The notes under the pieces were generated by a model. That model was not told the origin of the DNA and ran no database searches. It worked only from the letters and a program-made list of their open reading frames with translations. A program made the position numbers and the translations under genes. 36,528 nucleotides of DNA from Ramlibacter sp. GTDB taxonomy: Bacteria > Pseudomonadota > Gammaproteobacteria > Burkholderiales > Burkholderiaceae_C. Location of the stretch: assembly GCA_021323335.1 (NCBI GenBank), contig JAJTCN010000041.1, positions 1 through 36,528 of the forward strand, written 5' to 3'. Of this stretch, positions 1-8,189 are shown one piece after another; position 1 is the first letter of the stretch, and each line of letters starts with the position of its first letter.

Positions 1-83
1 CCCTGCTGCACCAGCTGCGGCGCGCCGACGCTGCTGTCGCCCCAGAAGCCGGAGGCGCCGCCGATGCGGACGGTGGAGCCCAT
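1..83 (-). CDS. AtuA-like (acyclic terpene utilization family) protein, N-terminal fragment
   Basis: Only the first 27 codons are inside the window; the gene runs off the left edge. The peptide begins MGSTVRIGGASGFWGDS. The VRIGGASGFWGDS block is the conserved N-terminus of the AtuA/DUF1446 family, which is linked to acyclic terpene and branched acyl-CoA catabolism in pseudomonads. Two in-frame ATGs exist, at 89 and 83. The one at 83 is preferred because the GGAG at 91-94 lies 7 bases upstream of it but only 1 base from the other. It is divergent from the lipid-transport operon, with about 105 bases between. The family call rests on a short stretch, so function is inferred. Confidence 0.75.
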   Translation of the reverse strand, partial: MGSTVRIGGASGFWGDSSVGAPQLVQQ

Positions 84-188
84 GGTCATTCTCCTTTGCC
101 GGCGTTATACCCGCCCGGAGCCGCCCGGCCCTTTCTCCTACACGACAGGAAGTGGCTCTGCCGTTACGATGGGCGGCTCCCAAAAACC

Positions 189-1298
189 ATGACCGACGCC
201 ACGCCCCGTTTCGAACGAGAGCCAGCGCCCGGCGGCGCCGTTCGCCTCCAGGGCGACTGGACGGCCGCCCAGTTCGCCCGCCCGCGCCTGGTGCGCAACC
301 TGCAACGCGACCTCCCCGGCGACCGCGCAGGTGCATGGGACCTGCGGCAGGCGGTGCTGGACCACGTCGGCGCGCAGATGCTGTGGAACCAGTGGGGCCA
401 GCGCTGGCCGGAGAACGTGGACCTGCTGCCGGCGCAGCGCACCATCCTCGAGCGGGTGGCGCAGTTCACCCGCAAGCGTGAACGGCGGCCGCGTGCCGGG
501 CCGTGGACCCTGTTCCTGGCGTTCGGCGCCAGCCTGCTGCGCGGCGTGGGCCACCTGACGGGCTTCATCCGGCTCCTCGGCCGCCTCACCCTGGACCTGC
601 GCGAGCTGGTGCGCGCGCCCCACCACGGACCGTGGCGGGATTTCTCCGGCCACCTGTACCGCATCGGCGCCACGGCCCTGCCGATCACCGCCCTGGTCGG
701 CGGGCTGATCGGCGTGGTGCTGGCCTACCTCACCTCGCAGCAGCTGCGCCAGTTCGGCGCCGATGCGTTCATCGTCGACATCCTCGGCGTGTCTCTGGTG
801 CGCGAGCTCGGCCCCATGCTCGCCGCCATCCTGATCGCCGGCCGCAGCGGGTCGGCCATCACGGCCGAGATCGGCGTGATGCGCGTCACCGACGAACTGG
901 ACGCGATGCGGGTGATGGGCATCTCCCACACCTACCGGCTGGTGATGCCGCGGGCGATGGCGCTGGCCATCGCCATGCCGCTGATCTCCGGCTGGACCAC
1001 CGTCTGCGGTCTGCTGGGCGGCATGGTCGCCGCCGACCTGTCGCTGGGCATCAGCCCGATCTTCTTCCTCAACGCGCTGCCGTCGGCGGTGAGCGTGGAG
1101 AACCTGGTCCTGGGCATGTCCAAGTCGGTGGTGTTCGGCATCCTGATCGCGCTGATCGGCTGCCATTTCGGGCTGCGGGTGCAGCCCAACACCCAGAGCC
1201 TGGGGCAGGGCACGACGGCGTCGGTGGTGACGGCCATCACGGTGGTGATCCTGGTGGACGCGCTGTTCGCCGTTCTCTTCAGCCACGTGGGGATGTGA
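189..1298 (+). CDS. MlaE-type ABC lipid transporter permease with N-terminal STAS-like extension
   Basis: Predicted 369-residue inner-membrane permease of an MCE/Mla-type ABC system that moves phospholipid or another hydrophobic substrate between the membranes. The C-terminal 240 residues are a MlaE/YrbE permease domain with about five membrane segments and the signature ELGPM (206-210) followed by AGRSGSAITAEIG. Residues 1 to about 110 are an extra cytoplasmic part that resembles a degenerate STAS domain, as seen in some MlaE proteins. The ATG at 189 (MTDATPRF) was chosen over an ATG 93 bases upstream because the extension has no family resemblance. Its stop overlaps the next start as TGATG. 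Whether it works in lipid import, export or solvent tolerance cannot be read from sequence. Confidence 0.9.
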   Translation: MTDATPRFEREPAPGGAVRLQGDWTAAQFARPRLVRNLQRDLPGDRAGAWDLRQAVLDHVGAQMLWNQWGQRWPENVDLLPAQRTILERVAQFTRKRERRPRAGPWTLFLAFGASLLRGVGHLTGFIRLLGRLTLDLRELVRAPHHGPWRDFSGHLYRIGATALPITALVGGLIGVVLAYLTSQQLRQFGADAFIVDILGVSLVRELGPMLAAILIAGRSGSAITAEIGVMRVTDELDAMRVMGISHTYRLVMPRAMALAIAMPLISGWTTVCGLLGGMVAADLSLGISPIFFLNALPSAVSVENLVLGMSKSVVFGILIALIGCHFGLRVQPNTQSLGQGTTASVVTAITVVILVDALFAVLFSHVGM

Positions 1299-2119
1299 TG
1301 GAGGAGCAGGAAGCCATCGAGACGCTGCCGACCGAGGGACCGATGGTGGAGATCCGCAAGCTCTCCTCCATCTTCAACATGCCGGACCGGCGCGTGGTGA
1401 TCCACAAGGACCTGGACCTCACGGTGCAGCGCGGCGAGGTGCTGTCCATCGTCGGCGGCTCCGGCTCCGGCAAGACCGTGCTGCTGCGGCAGATCCTGGG
1501 GCTGGAGCGCCCCGCCGCCGGCGAGGTGCGGATCATGGGGCAGCCGCTGCAGGCGCTGTCGCGGCGCGGCGCCTCCAGCCGCATCGGCATGCTGTTCCAG
1601 CACGGCGCGCTGTTCTCCGCCTTCACGGTGCTGGAGAACATCGCCTTCCCGCTGCGCGAACACAAGACCCTGCCGCACCGGCTGATCGAGGATGCGGCGA
1701 TGGTCAAGCTGCAGATGGTGGGCCTCAAGCCGGGCGACGCCGACAAGATGCCCTCGGAGCTGTCCGGGGGCATGATCAAGCGCGCGGCGCTGGCCCGGGC
1801 CCTCATCATGGATCCGCCGCTGCTGCTGCTGGACGAGCCCACGGCCGGGCTGGACCCGGACAGCTCCGACGGCTTCGTGCAGCTGCTGCGCTCGCTGCAC
1901 CGGGACCTGGCGCTGACGGTGGTGATGGTGACGCACGACCTGGACACGCTGTTCGAGCTGTCCAGCCGCATCGCCGTGCTGGCCGAACAGCGCGTGATCG
2001 TGACGGCCCGGCCGCGCGACGTGATCGCCTTCCGGCATCCGTTCGTGGAGGATTTCTTCCTGGGAGAGCGTGGCCAAAGGGCGATGGAACTGCTGCGCGA
2101 ATACCCGTTCGCCATCTGA
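1298..2119 (+). CDS. MlaF-type ABC transporter ATP-binding protein
   Basis: Predicted 273-residue ATPase that energises the MCE-type transporter. Walker A is GGSGSGKT (53-60). The ABC signature LSGGM is followed directly by the Walker B region LLLLDEP and by GLDPDSS, and an H-loop lies in VTHDLDT. The D-loop and spacing are typical of the MlaF/Ttg2A group. The start codon overlaps the permease stop by one base (TGATG), so translation is coupled. A second possible start is Met16 (MVEIRKL), where the conserved domain begins. It is the partner of the permease at 189 and the MCE protein at 2138. Confidence 0.94.
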   Translation: MEEQEAIETLPTEGPMVEIRKLSSIFNMPDRRVVIHKDLDLTVQRGEVLSIVGGSGSGKTVLLRQILGLERPAAGEVRIMGQPLQALSRRGASSRIGMLFQHGALFSAFTVLENIAFPLREHKTLPHRLIEDAAMVKLQMVGLKPGDADKMPSELSGGMIKRAALARALIMDPPLLLLDEPTAGLDPDSSDGFVQLLRSLHRDLALTVVMVTHDLDTLFELSSRIAVLAEQRVIVTARPRDVIAFRHPFVEDFFLGERGQRAMELLREYPFAI

Positions 2120-2137
2120 AAGGGTAAAACACACACC

Positions 2138-3094
2138 ATGGAAAACAAGGCCCATGCCCTCGCCGCGGGCATCTTCGTCGCGCTGCTCACCGCGCTGGTG
2201 CTGGCGCTCGCCGCCTGGCTCACGCGCGACACCGGCGCGCGCGACAGCTACGAGATCTCCACCCGCGAGACGGTCAGCGGCCTGCAGGAGCAGGCGCCGG
2301 TGCGCTTTCGCGGCGTCGACGTCGGCAAGGTCCGGGAGATCGGTTTCGACCCCAAGGTCGCCGGCAACGTGCTGATCCGGCTGGAGGTGGACCGCGAGAC
2401 GCCGCTCACCCGCGGCAGCTTCGCCACGCTGAGCTACCAGGGCGTGACCGGCCTGGCGTTCGTGCAGCTGTCCGACGACGGCAAGCCCTCACCGCGCCTG
2501 GAGCCCAACGACGAAGTGCCGCCGCGCATCCCGTTGCGCCCCGGCCTGTTGCAGCGGCTGGAGGAAAAAGGCGAGGTGATCCTCGAGCAGGTGCAGACCG
2601 CCACCGAGCGCGTCAACGCCCTGCTGGACGACACCAACCAGAAGCGCATCGCCTCGGCGCTGGAGAACATCGCCCGCGCTTCCGACAGCGCCAACCAGCT
2701 GGCGAAGAGCCTGGACAGCACGGTCAACCGCCGGCTCGACCCGGCGCTGGCCGAGGCCACCACCACCATGCGCGGCTTGCAGAAGGCGGCCGACCAGGTG
2801 GGTGTCACCGCCGCGCAGTTCGGCAAGGCCGCCGAGCGCATGAACGCACCGGGCGGGCCGTTCGACCGCATCTCCGAAGGCACCGACGCCCTGTCCGGCG
2901 CCGCCGAGAACCTGAGCGTCTCCACGCTGCCGCGGGTGAACCGGGCGGCGGACGACACCGGCCGCGCGGCCCGCACCCTGACGCGCACCCTCAACCAGCT
3001 GAGCGACAACCCGCAGTCGCTCGTGTACGGCGACGGTGCCGTGCCGCCGGGACCCGGTGAACCCGGCTTCCAGGTCCCCGGGAGCCGCAAATGA
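2138..3094 (+). CDS. MCE (MlaD-like) domain protein, membrane-anchored
   Basis: Predicted 318-residue periplasmic substrate-binding component. Residues 8-28 form a single N-terminal membrane anchor. The MCE domain spans about 36-115 and includes the PVRFRGVDVGKV motif and the GVTGLAF loop. The rest, about 130-300, is polar and helix-rich, as in long single-MCE proteins that form helical needles or tubes rather than the short MlaD of E. coli. It is 18 bases after the ATPase gene and overlaps the lipoprotein gene by 4 bases (ATGA). This longer type is usually paired with an auxiliary lipoprotein, which follows here. Confidence 0.92.
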   Translation: MENKAHALAAGIFVALLTALVLALAAWLTRDTGARDSYEISTRETVSGLQEQAPVRFRGVDVGKVREIGFDPKVAGNVLIRLEVDRETPLTRGSFATLSYQGVTGLAFVQLSDDGKPSPRLEPNDEVPPRIPLRPGLLQRLEEKGEVILEQVQTATERVNALLDDTNQKRIASALENIARASDSANQLAKSLDSTVNRRLDPALAEATTTMRGLQKAADQVGVTAAQFGKAAERMNAPGGPFDRISEGTDALSGAAENLSVSTLPRVNRAADDTGRAARTLTRTLNQLSDNPQSLVYGDGAVPPGPGEPGFQVPGSRK

Positions 3095-3711
3095 TCCGCC
3101 GCCTTCTCAGCCTCGTCCTGCTGTCCGCGCTGGCGGCCTGCAGTGCGCTGCCGGACAAGCCGGCGCGCCAGGTGGTGTACGACTTCGGGCCGCCGCCAGT
3201 AGGTTCGGTGGTCCCCACCCCGTCCCGGCCGGCGCTGCTGCTGGCGGCGCCGGAGGTGAACGTCACCCTGGAGTCCACCGCGGTGCTCTATCGCCTGGCC
3301 TACGACGACGCCTACCAGCTGCGGCCTTATGCGCTGGCGCGCTGGTCGGCCCCGCCCGGCCAGCTGGTGTCACAGAGGCTGCGCACCGTGCTCAGCCGCG
3401 ACCGCGCCGTGCTGGACGAAACGGCGTCGGCGGCGCTGGCCCAGCGTTCCAGGAGCGTGCCGCTGGTGCTGCGCGTGCGGCTGGAGGAGTTCAACCACCG
3501 GTTCGACTCGGCCAGCGACAGCAAGGGCGTGCTGCGGCTGCGGGGTACCTTGCTGGAGAACACGCCGGCCGGCGAGCGCTTCGTGGCGCAACGCAGCTTC
3601 GACATCGAACAGCCCGCGCCCAGCGCCGACGCGGCGGGCGGCGTGCGGGCGCTGACGGCCGCCACCGACGCGGTGGCGCGCGACATCGCCGCCTGGCTGG
3701 AGCAGCGGTAG
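3091..3711 (+). CDS. ABC-type transport auxiliary lipoprotein (PqiC-like)
   Basis: Predicted 206-residue outer-membrane lipoprotein. The signal peptide ends in a lipobox LAAC with the lipidated cysteine at position 17. The mature part contains the pattern of the ABC transport auxiliary family (PqiC/DUF330-like), including the YRLAYDDAYQLRPYALARWSAPP stretch near residues 69-91 that corresponds to the ...Y..rRWa.pP motif. In known systems this lipoprotein caps the MCE tube at the outer membrane. It overlaps both the MCE gene (ATGA) and the following gene (TAGTG), placing it in the same transcript. Confidence 0.87.
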   Translation: MIRRLLSLVLLSALAACSALPDKPARQVVYDFGPPPVGSVVPTPSRPALLLAAPEVNVTLESTAVLYRLAYDDAYQLRPYALARWSAPPGQLVSQRLRTVLSRDRAVLDETASAALAQRSRSVPLVLRVRLEEFNHRFDSASDSKGVLRLRGTLLENTPAGERFVAQRSFDIEQPAPSADAAGGVRALTAATDAVARDIAAWLEQR

Positions 3712-4265
3712 TGGCTGCCGGCACGCTCCAGGAGCAGATGCAGGCGGCGGGACTCGAGGTCCTCGGCGCCTGCGAGCGCCTGTCGCAGTGGCCGGGGCTG
3801 AAGCAGCAAAGCCCGTTGCTGCAGGATTTCACCAACGCGGAGGTGGACGCGTTCGGCTCGCTGATGCTGCACGTGCGCGCGCAGCCGGGGCAGATGCTCA
3901 TCGTCGAAGGGGACGCCAACGACTGGATGATGCTGCTGCTCAATGGCACGGTGGACGTCGGCAAGCGCATCGGCCCCGAGGCCGCGCGAGAGGAGCGCGG
4001 CGACAACACGCGGCTGGCGGTGCTGCGCACGGGCGCGGTCCTGGGCGAGATGTCGATGTTCGACGGCGAGCCGCGCTACGCCAGTTGCTGGGCGCTGAGC
4101 ACGGTGGAAGCCGCGGTGGTGGATCGCGCCGCGGTCAGCCTGTTGATCCGCACCCGTCCGGACGTCGGCGCCAAGTTGCTCGTCAAGCTCACGCAGTTGC
4201 TCGCCCAGCGGCTGCGCAACACCAGCGGCCAGCTGGTGAAGGTGCTGCGCCAGCACGTGGCGTGA
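3711..4265 (+). CDS. Cyclic-nucleotide-binding domain protein without DNA-binding domain
   Basis: Predicted 184 residues. Residues about 45-155 form a cNMP-binding (Crp-type) beta-roll, with GEMSMFDGEPRYAS matching the phosphate-binding cassette GE...PR.A. No helix-turn-helix follows; the protein ends with a helix (LLVKLTQLLAQRLRNTSGQLVKVL). It is therefore more likely a regulatory or sensory subunit than a transcription factor. The GTG start at 3711 overlaps the lipoprotein stop (TAGTG); Met10 at 3738 is an alternative. Its place at the end of the lipid-transport operon suggests it modulates transport or reports membrane state, but this is inference. Confidence 0.82.
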   Translation: MAAGTLQEQMQAAGLEVLGACERLSQWPGLKQQSPLLQDFTNAEVDAFGSLMLHVRAQPGQMLIVEGDANDWMMLLLNGTVDVGKRIGPEAAREERGDNTRLAVLRTGAVLGEMSMFDGEPRYASCWALSTVEAAVVDRAAVSLLIRTRPDVGAKLLVKLTQLLAQRLRNTSGQLVKVLRQHVA

Positions 4266-4291
4266 CCACGCCGTCGAAGAGAGGAGACACC

Positions 4292-5269
4292 ATGTTCCGT
4301 GCCCTGGTCCTGGAGAAGGAACCCGAGTTCCGCGCCACCGTGCGCGAGGTGGACGACGCCTTCCTGCCCGAAGGCGACGTCACCGTGGCGATCGACTACT
4401 CGACGCTCAACTACAAGGACGGGCTGGCCATCACCAACCGCTCGCCGGTGGTGCGCAGCTGGCCGATGGTGGCCGGCATCGATGGCTCGGGCACGGTGCT
4501 GGAGAGTTCGTCGCCCGCGTGGAAGCCCGGGGACGCCGTCGTGCTCAACGGCTTCGGCGTCGGCGAAACGCACAAGGGCTGCCTGGCGGGCAAGGCGCGG
4601 CTGAAGGGCCAGTGGCTGATCCGCCGCCCCGCCGCTTTCGACGCGCGCCAGGCCATGGCCATCGGCACCGCGGGCTACACCGCCATGCTGTGCGTGCTGG
4701 CGCTGGAGCGCCACGGCCTGCGCGCCGGCGACGGCGAGGTGCTGGTGACCGGTGCCACCGGCGGCGTCGGCTCGGTGGCGGTGGCGTTGCTGGCCAAGCT
4801 GGGACACCAGGTGGTGGCGGCGACGGGCAAGAGCGCGGAGGCGGATTACCTGCGCACGCTCGGCGCCGCCAGCGTGATCGACCGCGCGGAGCTCTCCGCG
4901 CCGGGCAAGCCCTTGCAGAAGGAGCGCTGGGCCGGCGTGGTCGATGCGGTGGGCAGCCACACGCTGGCGAATGCCTGCGCGCAGGTGCGCTACGGCGGCG
5001 CCGTGGCGGCCTGCGGCCTGGCGCAGGGCATGGACCTGCCGGCCAGCGTCGCGCCCTTCATCCTGCGCGGCGTGGCCCTGCTGGGCGTGGACAGCGTGAT
5101 GGCACCCATCCACCTGCGCGAACAGGCCTGGCTGCGCTTGTCGCGCGACCTGGACCCGCGGCTGCTGGAGTCGATGACCACCGAGATCGGCCTCGACGAG
5201 GCCGTCGCCGCCGCGCAGAAGCTGATGGCGGGGCAGGTGCGCGGGCGCTACGTCGTCAAGACGCAGTAG
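4292..5269 (+). CDS. acuI: Acrylyl-CoA reductase (NADPH), AcuI/YhdH family
   Basis: Predicted 325-residue medium-chain dehydrogenase/reductase of the AcuI/YhdH group, which reduces acrylyl-CoA to propionyl-CoA with NADPH and detoxifies acryloyl-CoA in propionate, 3-hydroxypropionate or DMSP metabolism. The N-terminus MFRALVLEK and the stretch LNYKDGLAITN are family-typical. The NADPH-binding loop GATGGVG is at 154-160, and the C-terminal SVMAPIHLREQAW segment matches the AcuI group. No structural zinc cysteines are seen, as expected. AGGAGA sits 6 bases before the ATG. It lies 26 bases after the cNMP protein but is probably functionally unrelated. Confidence 0.9.
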   Translation: MFRALVLEKEPEFRATVREVDDAFLPEGDVTVAIDYSTLNYKDGLAITNRSPVVRSWPMVAGIDGSGTVLESSSPAWKPGDAVVLNGFGVGETHKGCLAGKARLKGQWLIRRPAAFDARQAMAIGTAGYTAMLCVLALERHGLRAGDGEVLVTGATGGVGSVAVALLAKLGHQVVAATGKSAEADYLRTLGAASVIDRAELSAPGKPLQKERWAGVVDAVGSHTLANACAQVRYGGAVAACGLAQGMDLPASVAPFILRGVALLGVDSVMAPIHLREQAWLRLSRDLDPRLLESMTTEIGLDEAVAAAQKLMAGQVRGRYVVKTQ

Positions 5270-5295
5270 GCCCGTTCGGGGAGGAGACCGAACCT

Positions 5296-5372
5296 GTAGG
5301 CTGGAGGTGAGCGCGAAGCCGAACCCCAGCGCTTCGCGCATCGCTGGGGTTCCTGCGTCACCCCAGCCTACG
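5296..5372. repeat. Interspersed inverted-repeat (REP-like) hairpin between acuI and ribB
   Basis: Two copies of one short element lie head to head. Each begins with GTAGGCTGG. The left copy starts at 5296 on the plus strand, and the right copy starts at 5371-5372 on the minus strand. The inner arms GAACCCCAGC (5321-5330) and GCTGGGGTTC (5343-5352) pair perfectly around a 12-base loop, and the outer GTAGGCTGG/CCAGCCTAC arms pair again. The right copy contains the ribB stop codon: TAG of GTAGG at 5368-5370. The hairpin sits between convergent genes and may act as a terminator or mRNA stabiliser. A related single copy lies at 34793-34821. Confidence 0.8.
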
Positions 5373-6012
5373 AGAGCGACAGCCGATATTGCCGAACGGC
5401 TTCCACCGTCGTGCACAGCAGCCCATGCCGCTGCGCGAAAGCGCTGACCTGTTCGCCCCGCGCCATGCTGCCGTCCGGGTTCATCAGCTCGCACAGCACG
5501 CCGGCGGGCGTGCAGCCGGCCAGCGCCGCCAGGTCGACCGCCGCTTCGGTGTGGCCCTGGCGCTCCAGCACGCCGCCGGCCCGCGCGATCAGCGGGAAGA
5601 CATGGCCGGGACTCACGATCTCGCTGCGCTCCAGCGTGGAACGCAGGGCGCACTGGATGGTCTGCACGCGGTCCGCGGCCGACACGCCGGTGCTGACGCC
5701 GTGCGCGGCTTCGATCGATTGCGTGAACGCGGTGGCGTAGCGCGACCGGTTCACTTCGACCATCGGGCGCAGGCGCAGCGCGTCGGCATGGTCCGGGCGG
5801 ATGCAGAGGCAGACGATGCCGCTGCCTTCGCGGATCAGCATCGCCATGGTGGCCGGCGTGATGCGGTCGGCCGCGACGATGAGGTCGGCTTCGTCCTCGC
5901 GGCCGGCGTCGTCGAGCACGAGCACGGGTCGGCCGGCGGCGACGGCGGCAAGGATGTCGGGGAGGGGCGCCAGCGCGATGGCGCCGGCGGGTTCGAGGAC
6001 GGCAGTGGTCAT
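5368..6012 (-). CDS. ribB: 3,4-dihydroxy-2-butanone-4-phosphate synthase (RibB)
   Basis: Predicted 214-residue cytoplasmic enzyme that converts ribulose 5-phosphate to L-3,4-dihydroxy-2-butanone 4-phosphate and formate, the branch that supplies the xylene-ring carbons of riboflavin. The conserved REDEAD motif (38-43), the EGSGIVCL strand and the [13 protein letters not shown] block (103-115) are all present. Length fits a stand-alone RibB, with no fused GTP cyclohydrolase II domain. The ATG at 6012 was chosen because AGGAG lies 8 bases upstream; the reading frame continues upstream into the riboswitch without family resemblance. Expression is expected to be controlled by the FMN riboswitch at 6121-6259. 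Confidence 0.96.
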   Translation of the reverse strand: MTTAVLEPAGAIALAPLPDILAAVAAGRPVLVLDDAGREDEADLIVAADRITPATMAMLIREGSGIVCLCIRPDHADALRLRPMVEVNRSRYATAFTQSIEAAHGVSTGVSAADRVQTIQCALRSTLERSEIVSPGHVFPLIARAGGVLERQGHTEAAVDLAALAGCTPAGVLCELMNPDGSMARGEQVSAFAQRHGLLCTTVEAVRQYRLSLS

Positions 6013-6120
6013 GAAACGCTCCTGTTGGTTGAACAAAAACGCTCCAAGGCGGCAAGAACGCGCACGCCCGTCCTTGCGAACGAGCGCACGCACATCGCGC
6101 GCAACGCGTGCACGCGAATC

Positions 6121-6259
6121 TTCTTTCATCCGGACTGTGACCGTCGGCCCGAGCATCTGACTCGGTCTGCTGACCCTGGAGCCCCGGGGGGCTCCAGGCG
6201 CTCGCGGGCTCGCGGCTTGCGCCGCCTACCGCCGGTGGGGAATTCCACCCCGCCCTGAA
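6121..6259 (-). promoter_or_regulatory. FMN riboswitch (RFN element) controlling ribB
   Basis: Read on the minus strand, the element starts with CAGGGCGGGGTGGAATTCCC, continues through CACCGGCGGTA, GAGCCCGCGAGCGCC, a long variable stem CTGGAGCCCC/GGGGCTCCAG, GGTCAGCAGA and GCCGACGGTCACAGTCCGGA, and ends in TGAAAGAAG. These are the conserved blocks of the RFN family in the right order. It lies 108 bases upstream of the ribB ATG. The stretch between (6013-6120) contains a weaker GC-rich stem followed by TTTTTG near 6030, which could be the terminator part of an expression platform, although the stem is imperfect. FMN binding would reduce ribB expression. Confidence 0.96.
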
Positions 6260-6359
6260 GACCCGGCCATCATAGGTGCGACGGCACGACCCCGCCGTCG
6301 CTTGGGTGTCAGGGCTACTTTCGTTCCCGTTTCGCGTTCCGACCTATAGTGACCCGCCC

Positions 6360-7280
6360 ATGCCCACGCGCCGCACCTTGCTCGCCCGCCACGCGCTCGT
6401 CGCGCAGTGGCGCTTCTCGCGGCTGAATGCCACTACGCATGCCTTGCTGTGGTCCGCGTCGGCCGGCCTGCTGTTCATCGTCCTGAACTCGATCATGCGG
6501 GGCCTGTCGCTGGTGCTCGATCCCTTCCAGGTGCAGTTCCTGCGTTACCTGACGGGGCTGGCCGTGATGCTGCCGCTGGTGGCCCGCGGCGGCCTGGCCG
6601 CCTGCCGCCCGCAGAACCTGGCCGGCCAGTTCACGCGTGGCGGCGTGCATACGATCGGCCTGTGCCTGTGGTTCATCGCGGTGCCGCACATCACCATCGC
6701 CGACACCACCGCGATCGGCTTCACCGGCCCGATCTTCATCATGCTGGGCGCGGTGCTGGTGTTCAAGGAGCCGATGCGCTGGGAGCGCTGGCTGGCCGCG
6801 GCGATCGGGCTGGGTGGCGTGCTGATCGTGGTGGCGCCCAAGCTCTCGGGCAGGGGCGGCGTCTATACGCTGGTGATGCTGGCATCGGCTCCAGTGTTCG
6901 CCGCGTCGTTCCTCATGACGAAGGCGCTCACCCGCTACGAACGCACCGAGGTGATCGTGCTGTGGCAGTCGATTTCGGTGGCCTTGTTCAGCCTGCCGCT
7001 GGCGCTGTGGCACTGGCAGGCGCCGACCCTGGCGCAGTGGCTGCTATGCCTGCTGTGCGGCATCCTCGGCAGCGCCGGCCATTACTGCCTGACGCGTTCC
7101 TATGCCGCGGCGGACATCTCGGCCACGCAGTCGGTGAAGTTCCTCGACCTGGTGTGGGCGACGCTGATCGGGTGGCTGGCCTTCAGCGACGAGCCGAGCC
7201 GCTCCACGCTGATCGGCGGCGTGGTGATCTGCGCGTCGACGATCTGGATCGCGCGGCGGGAGTCTCGCGGGCCGCGCTGA
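6360..7280 (+). CDS. DMT superfamily (EamA) permease
   Basis: Predicted 306-residue inner-membrane protein with about ten membrane segments arranged as two EamA repeats (about 25-155 and 165-300). It is typical of drug/metabolite transporters. The substrate cannot be read from sequence; amino acids, organic cations and riboflavin-type metabolites are all handled by relatives. The ATG at 6360 was chosen because TATAGT (6345-6350) lies 9 bases upstream with no ribosome-binding site, consistent with a leaderless message. It is divergent from the ribB riboswitch, which raises but does not establish a link to flavin transport. It ends flush against the convergent gene at 7281. Confidence 0.85.
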   Translation: MPTRRTLLARHALVAQWRFSRLNATTHALLWSASAGLLFIVLNSIMRGLSLVLDPFQVQFLRYLTGLAVMLPLVARGGLAACRPQNLAGQFTRGGVHTIGLCLWFIAVPHITIADTTAIGFTGPIFIMLGAVLVFKEPMRWERWLAAAIGLGGVLIVVAPKLSGRGGVYTLVMLASAPVFAASFLMTKALTRYERTEVIVLWQSISVALFSLPLALWHWQAPTLAQWLLCLLCGILGSAGHYCLTRSYAAADISATQSVKFLDLVWATLIGWLAFSDEPSRSTLIGGVVICASTIWIARRESRGPR

Positions 7281-8186
7281 TCAGGAAACCAGGTTGGAGA
7301 TGCCGGCCGACACATGCCCCGAGGGAACGTGCAGGGCCGCATGGGCCACGTGCCGCGTCTGGTCGTCGAAGAAGAAGTCGGGTTCGAACTCGCGCAGGAA
7401 CTCGCCCTTGGGCAGCCCGCCCAGGAACATGGCTTCGTCCACCTGGATGTTCCAGTCCATCAGCGTGCGGATCGCGCGCTCGTGCGCCGGCGCGCTGCGG
7501 GCGGTGACCAGCGCGGTGCGGATGCGCATCTGCGGGTTGGCGGCGAGCTGCAGCCGGTGCAGCGCTGAAAGCAGCGGCTTGAACGGCCCGCCCGGCAGCG
7601 GCTGCGTGGCCTTGGTCAGCTCGTGCTGCTGGAAGGCCTCCAGCCCCTGTTTCTGGAACACGCGCTCGGCCTCGTCCGAGAACAGCACCGCGTCGCCGTC
7701 GAAGGCGATGCGCACCTCGTTGGGATAGTTCGCGCTGGCCAGCACCGACTCGGTCAGCACGCGCGCCGCCGGGAAGCCCGCCGCCAGCGCCTGCTGCACG
7801 TCGTCCGCATTGGCGGACAGGAACAGGTGCGCCCGCAGCGGCCGCAGGTAGCCGAACGGCGAACGTCCCTGCGTGAACACGCCACGCTGCAGGTGGATGT
7901 CGTTGTGCTTGGCCGAGCGGAACACGCGCATGCCCGACACCGGGTCGTTGCGCGAGAGCACGACCACCTCGACCCGCTGGGAGGTGGTGTCGTTGAAGGC
8001 CAGCAGCTTGCGGATCAGCGAGAAGGCGATGCCCGGCCGCGCCGGAACGTCCAGGCGCTGCAGCTGCAGCTGCATGTAGCCCGCCGCGTCGCCGCTTTCG
8101 AAGACCCGGTTCTCTTCCTCGAAGTCGAACAGGGCGCGCGACGAGATCGCCACCACCAGCTTGTCGTCGAGGGAGATCGAGGCCAT
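7281..8186 (-). CDS. 5'-nucleotidase, cytosolic type I-like (NT5C1 family)
   Basis: Predicted 301-residue soluble enzyme of the NT5C1 family (PF06189), expected to dephosphorylate nucleoside 5'-monophosphates. Family landmarks include the N-terminal LVVAISSRALFDFEEENRVF region, VVVLSRNDP in the middle, IAFDGDAVLFSDEAE (an Asp-rich HAD-like motif) and FFFDDQTRH near the C-terminus. The length is normal for bacterial members. The start follows the gspF stop by 3 bases. A TACGAT hexamer ends 5 bases before the ATG, so it may also have its own promoter. The two convergent stop codons at 7278-7283 abut as TGATCA. Confidence 0.88.
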   Translation of the reverse strand: MASISLDDKLVVAISSRALFDFEEENRVFESGDAAGYMQLQLQRLDVPARPGIAFSLIRKLLAFNDTTSQRVEVVVLSRNDPVSGMRVFRSAKHNDIHLQRGVFTQGRSPFGYLRPLRAHLFLSANADDVQQALAAGFPAARVLTESVLASANYPNEVRIAFDGDAVLFSDEAERVFQKQGLEAFQQHELTKATQPLPGGPFKPLLSALHRLQLAANPQMRIRTALVTARSAPAHERAIRTLMDWNIQVDEAMFLGGLPKGEFLREFEPDFFFDDQTRHVAHAALHVPSGHVSAGISNLVS

Positions 8187-8189
8187 ACC

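Noticed and set aside
4076..6055. Long minus-strand reading frame of 659 codons across acuI and ribB
   Set aside because: Low-complexity Arg/His/Gly-rich translation with no family resemblance, antisense to acuI and out of frame with ribB; an effect of high GC.
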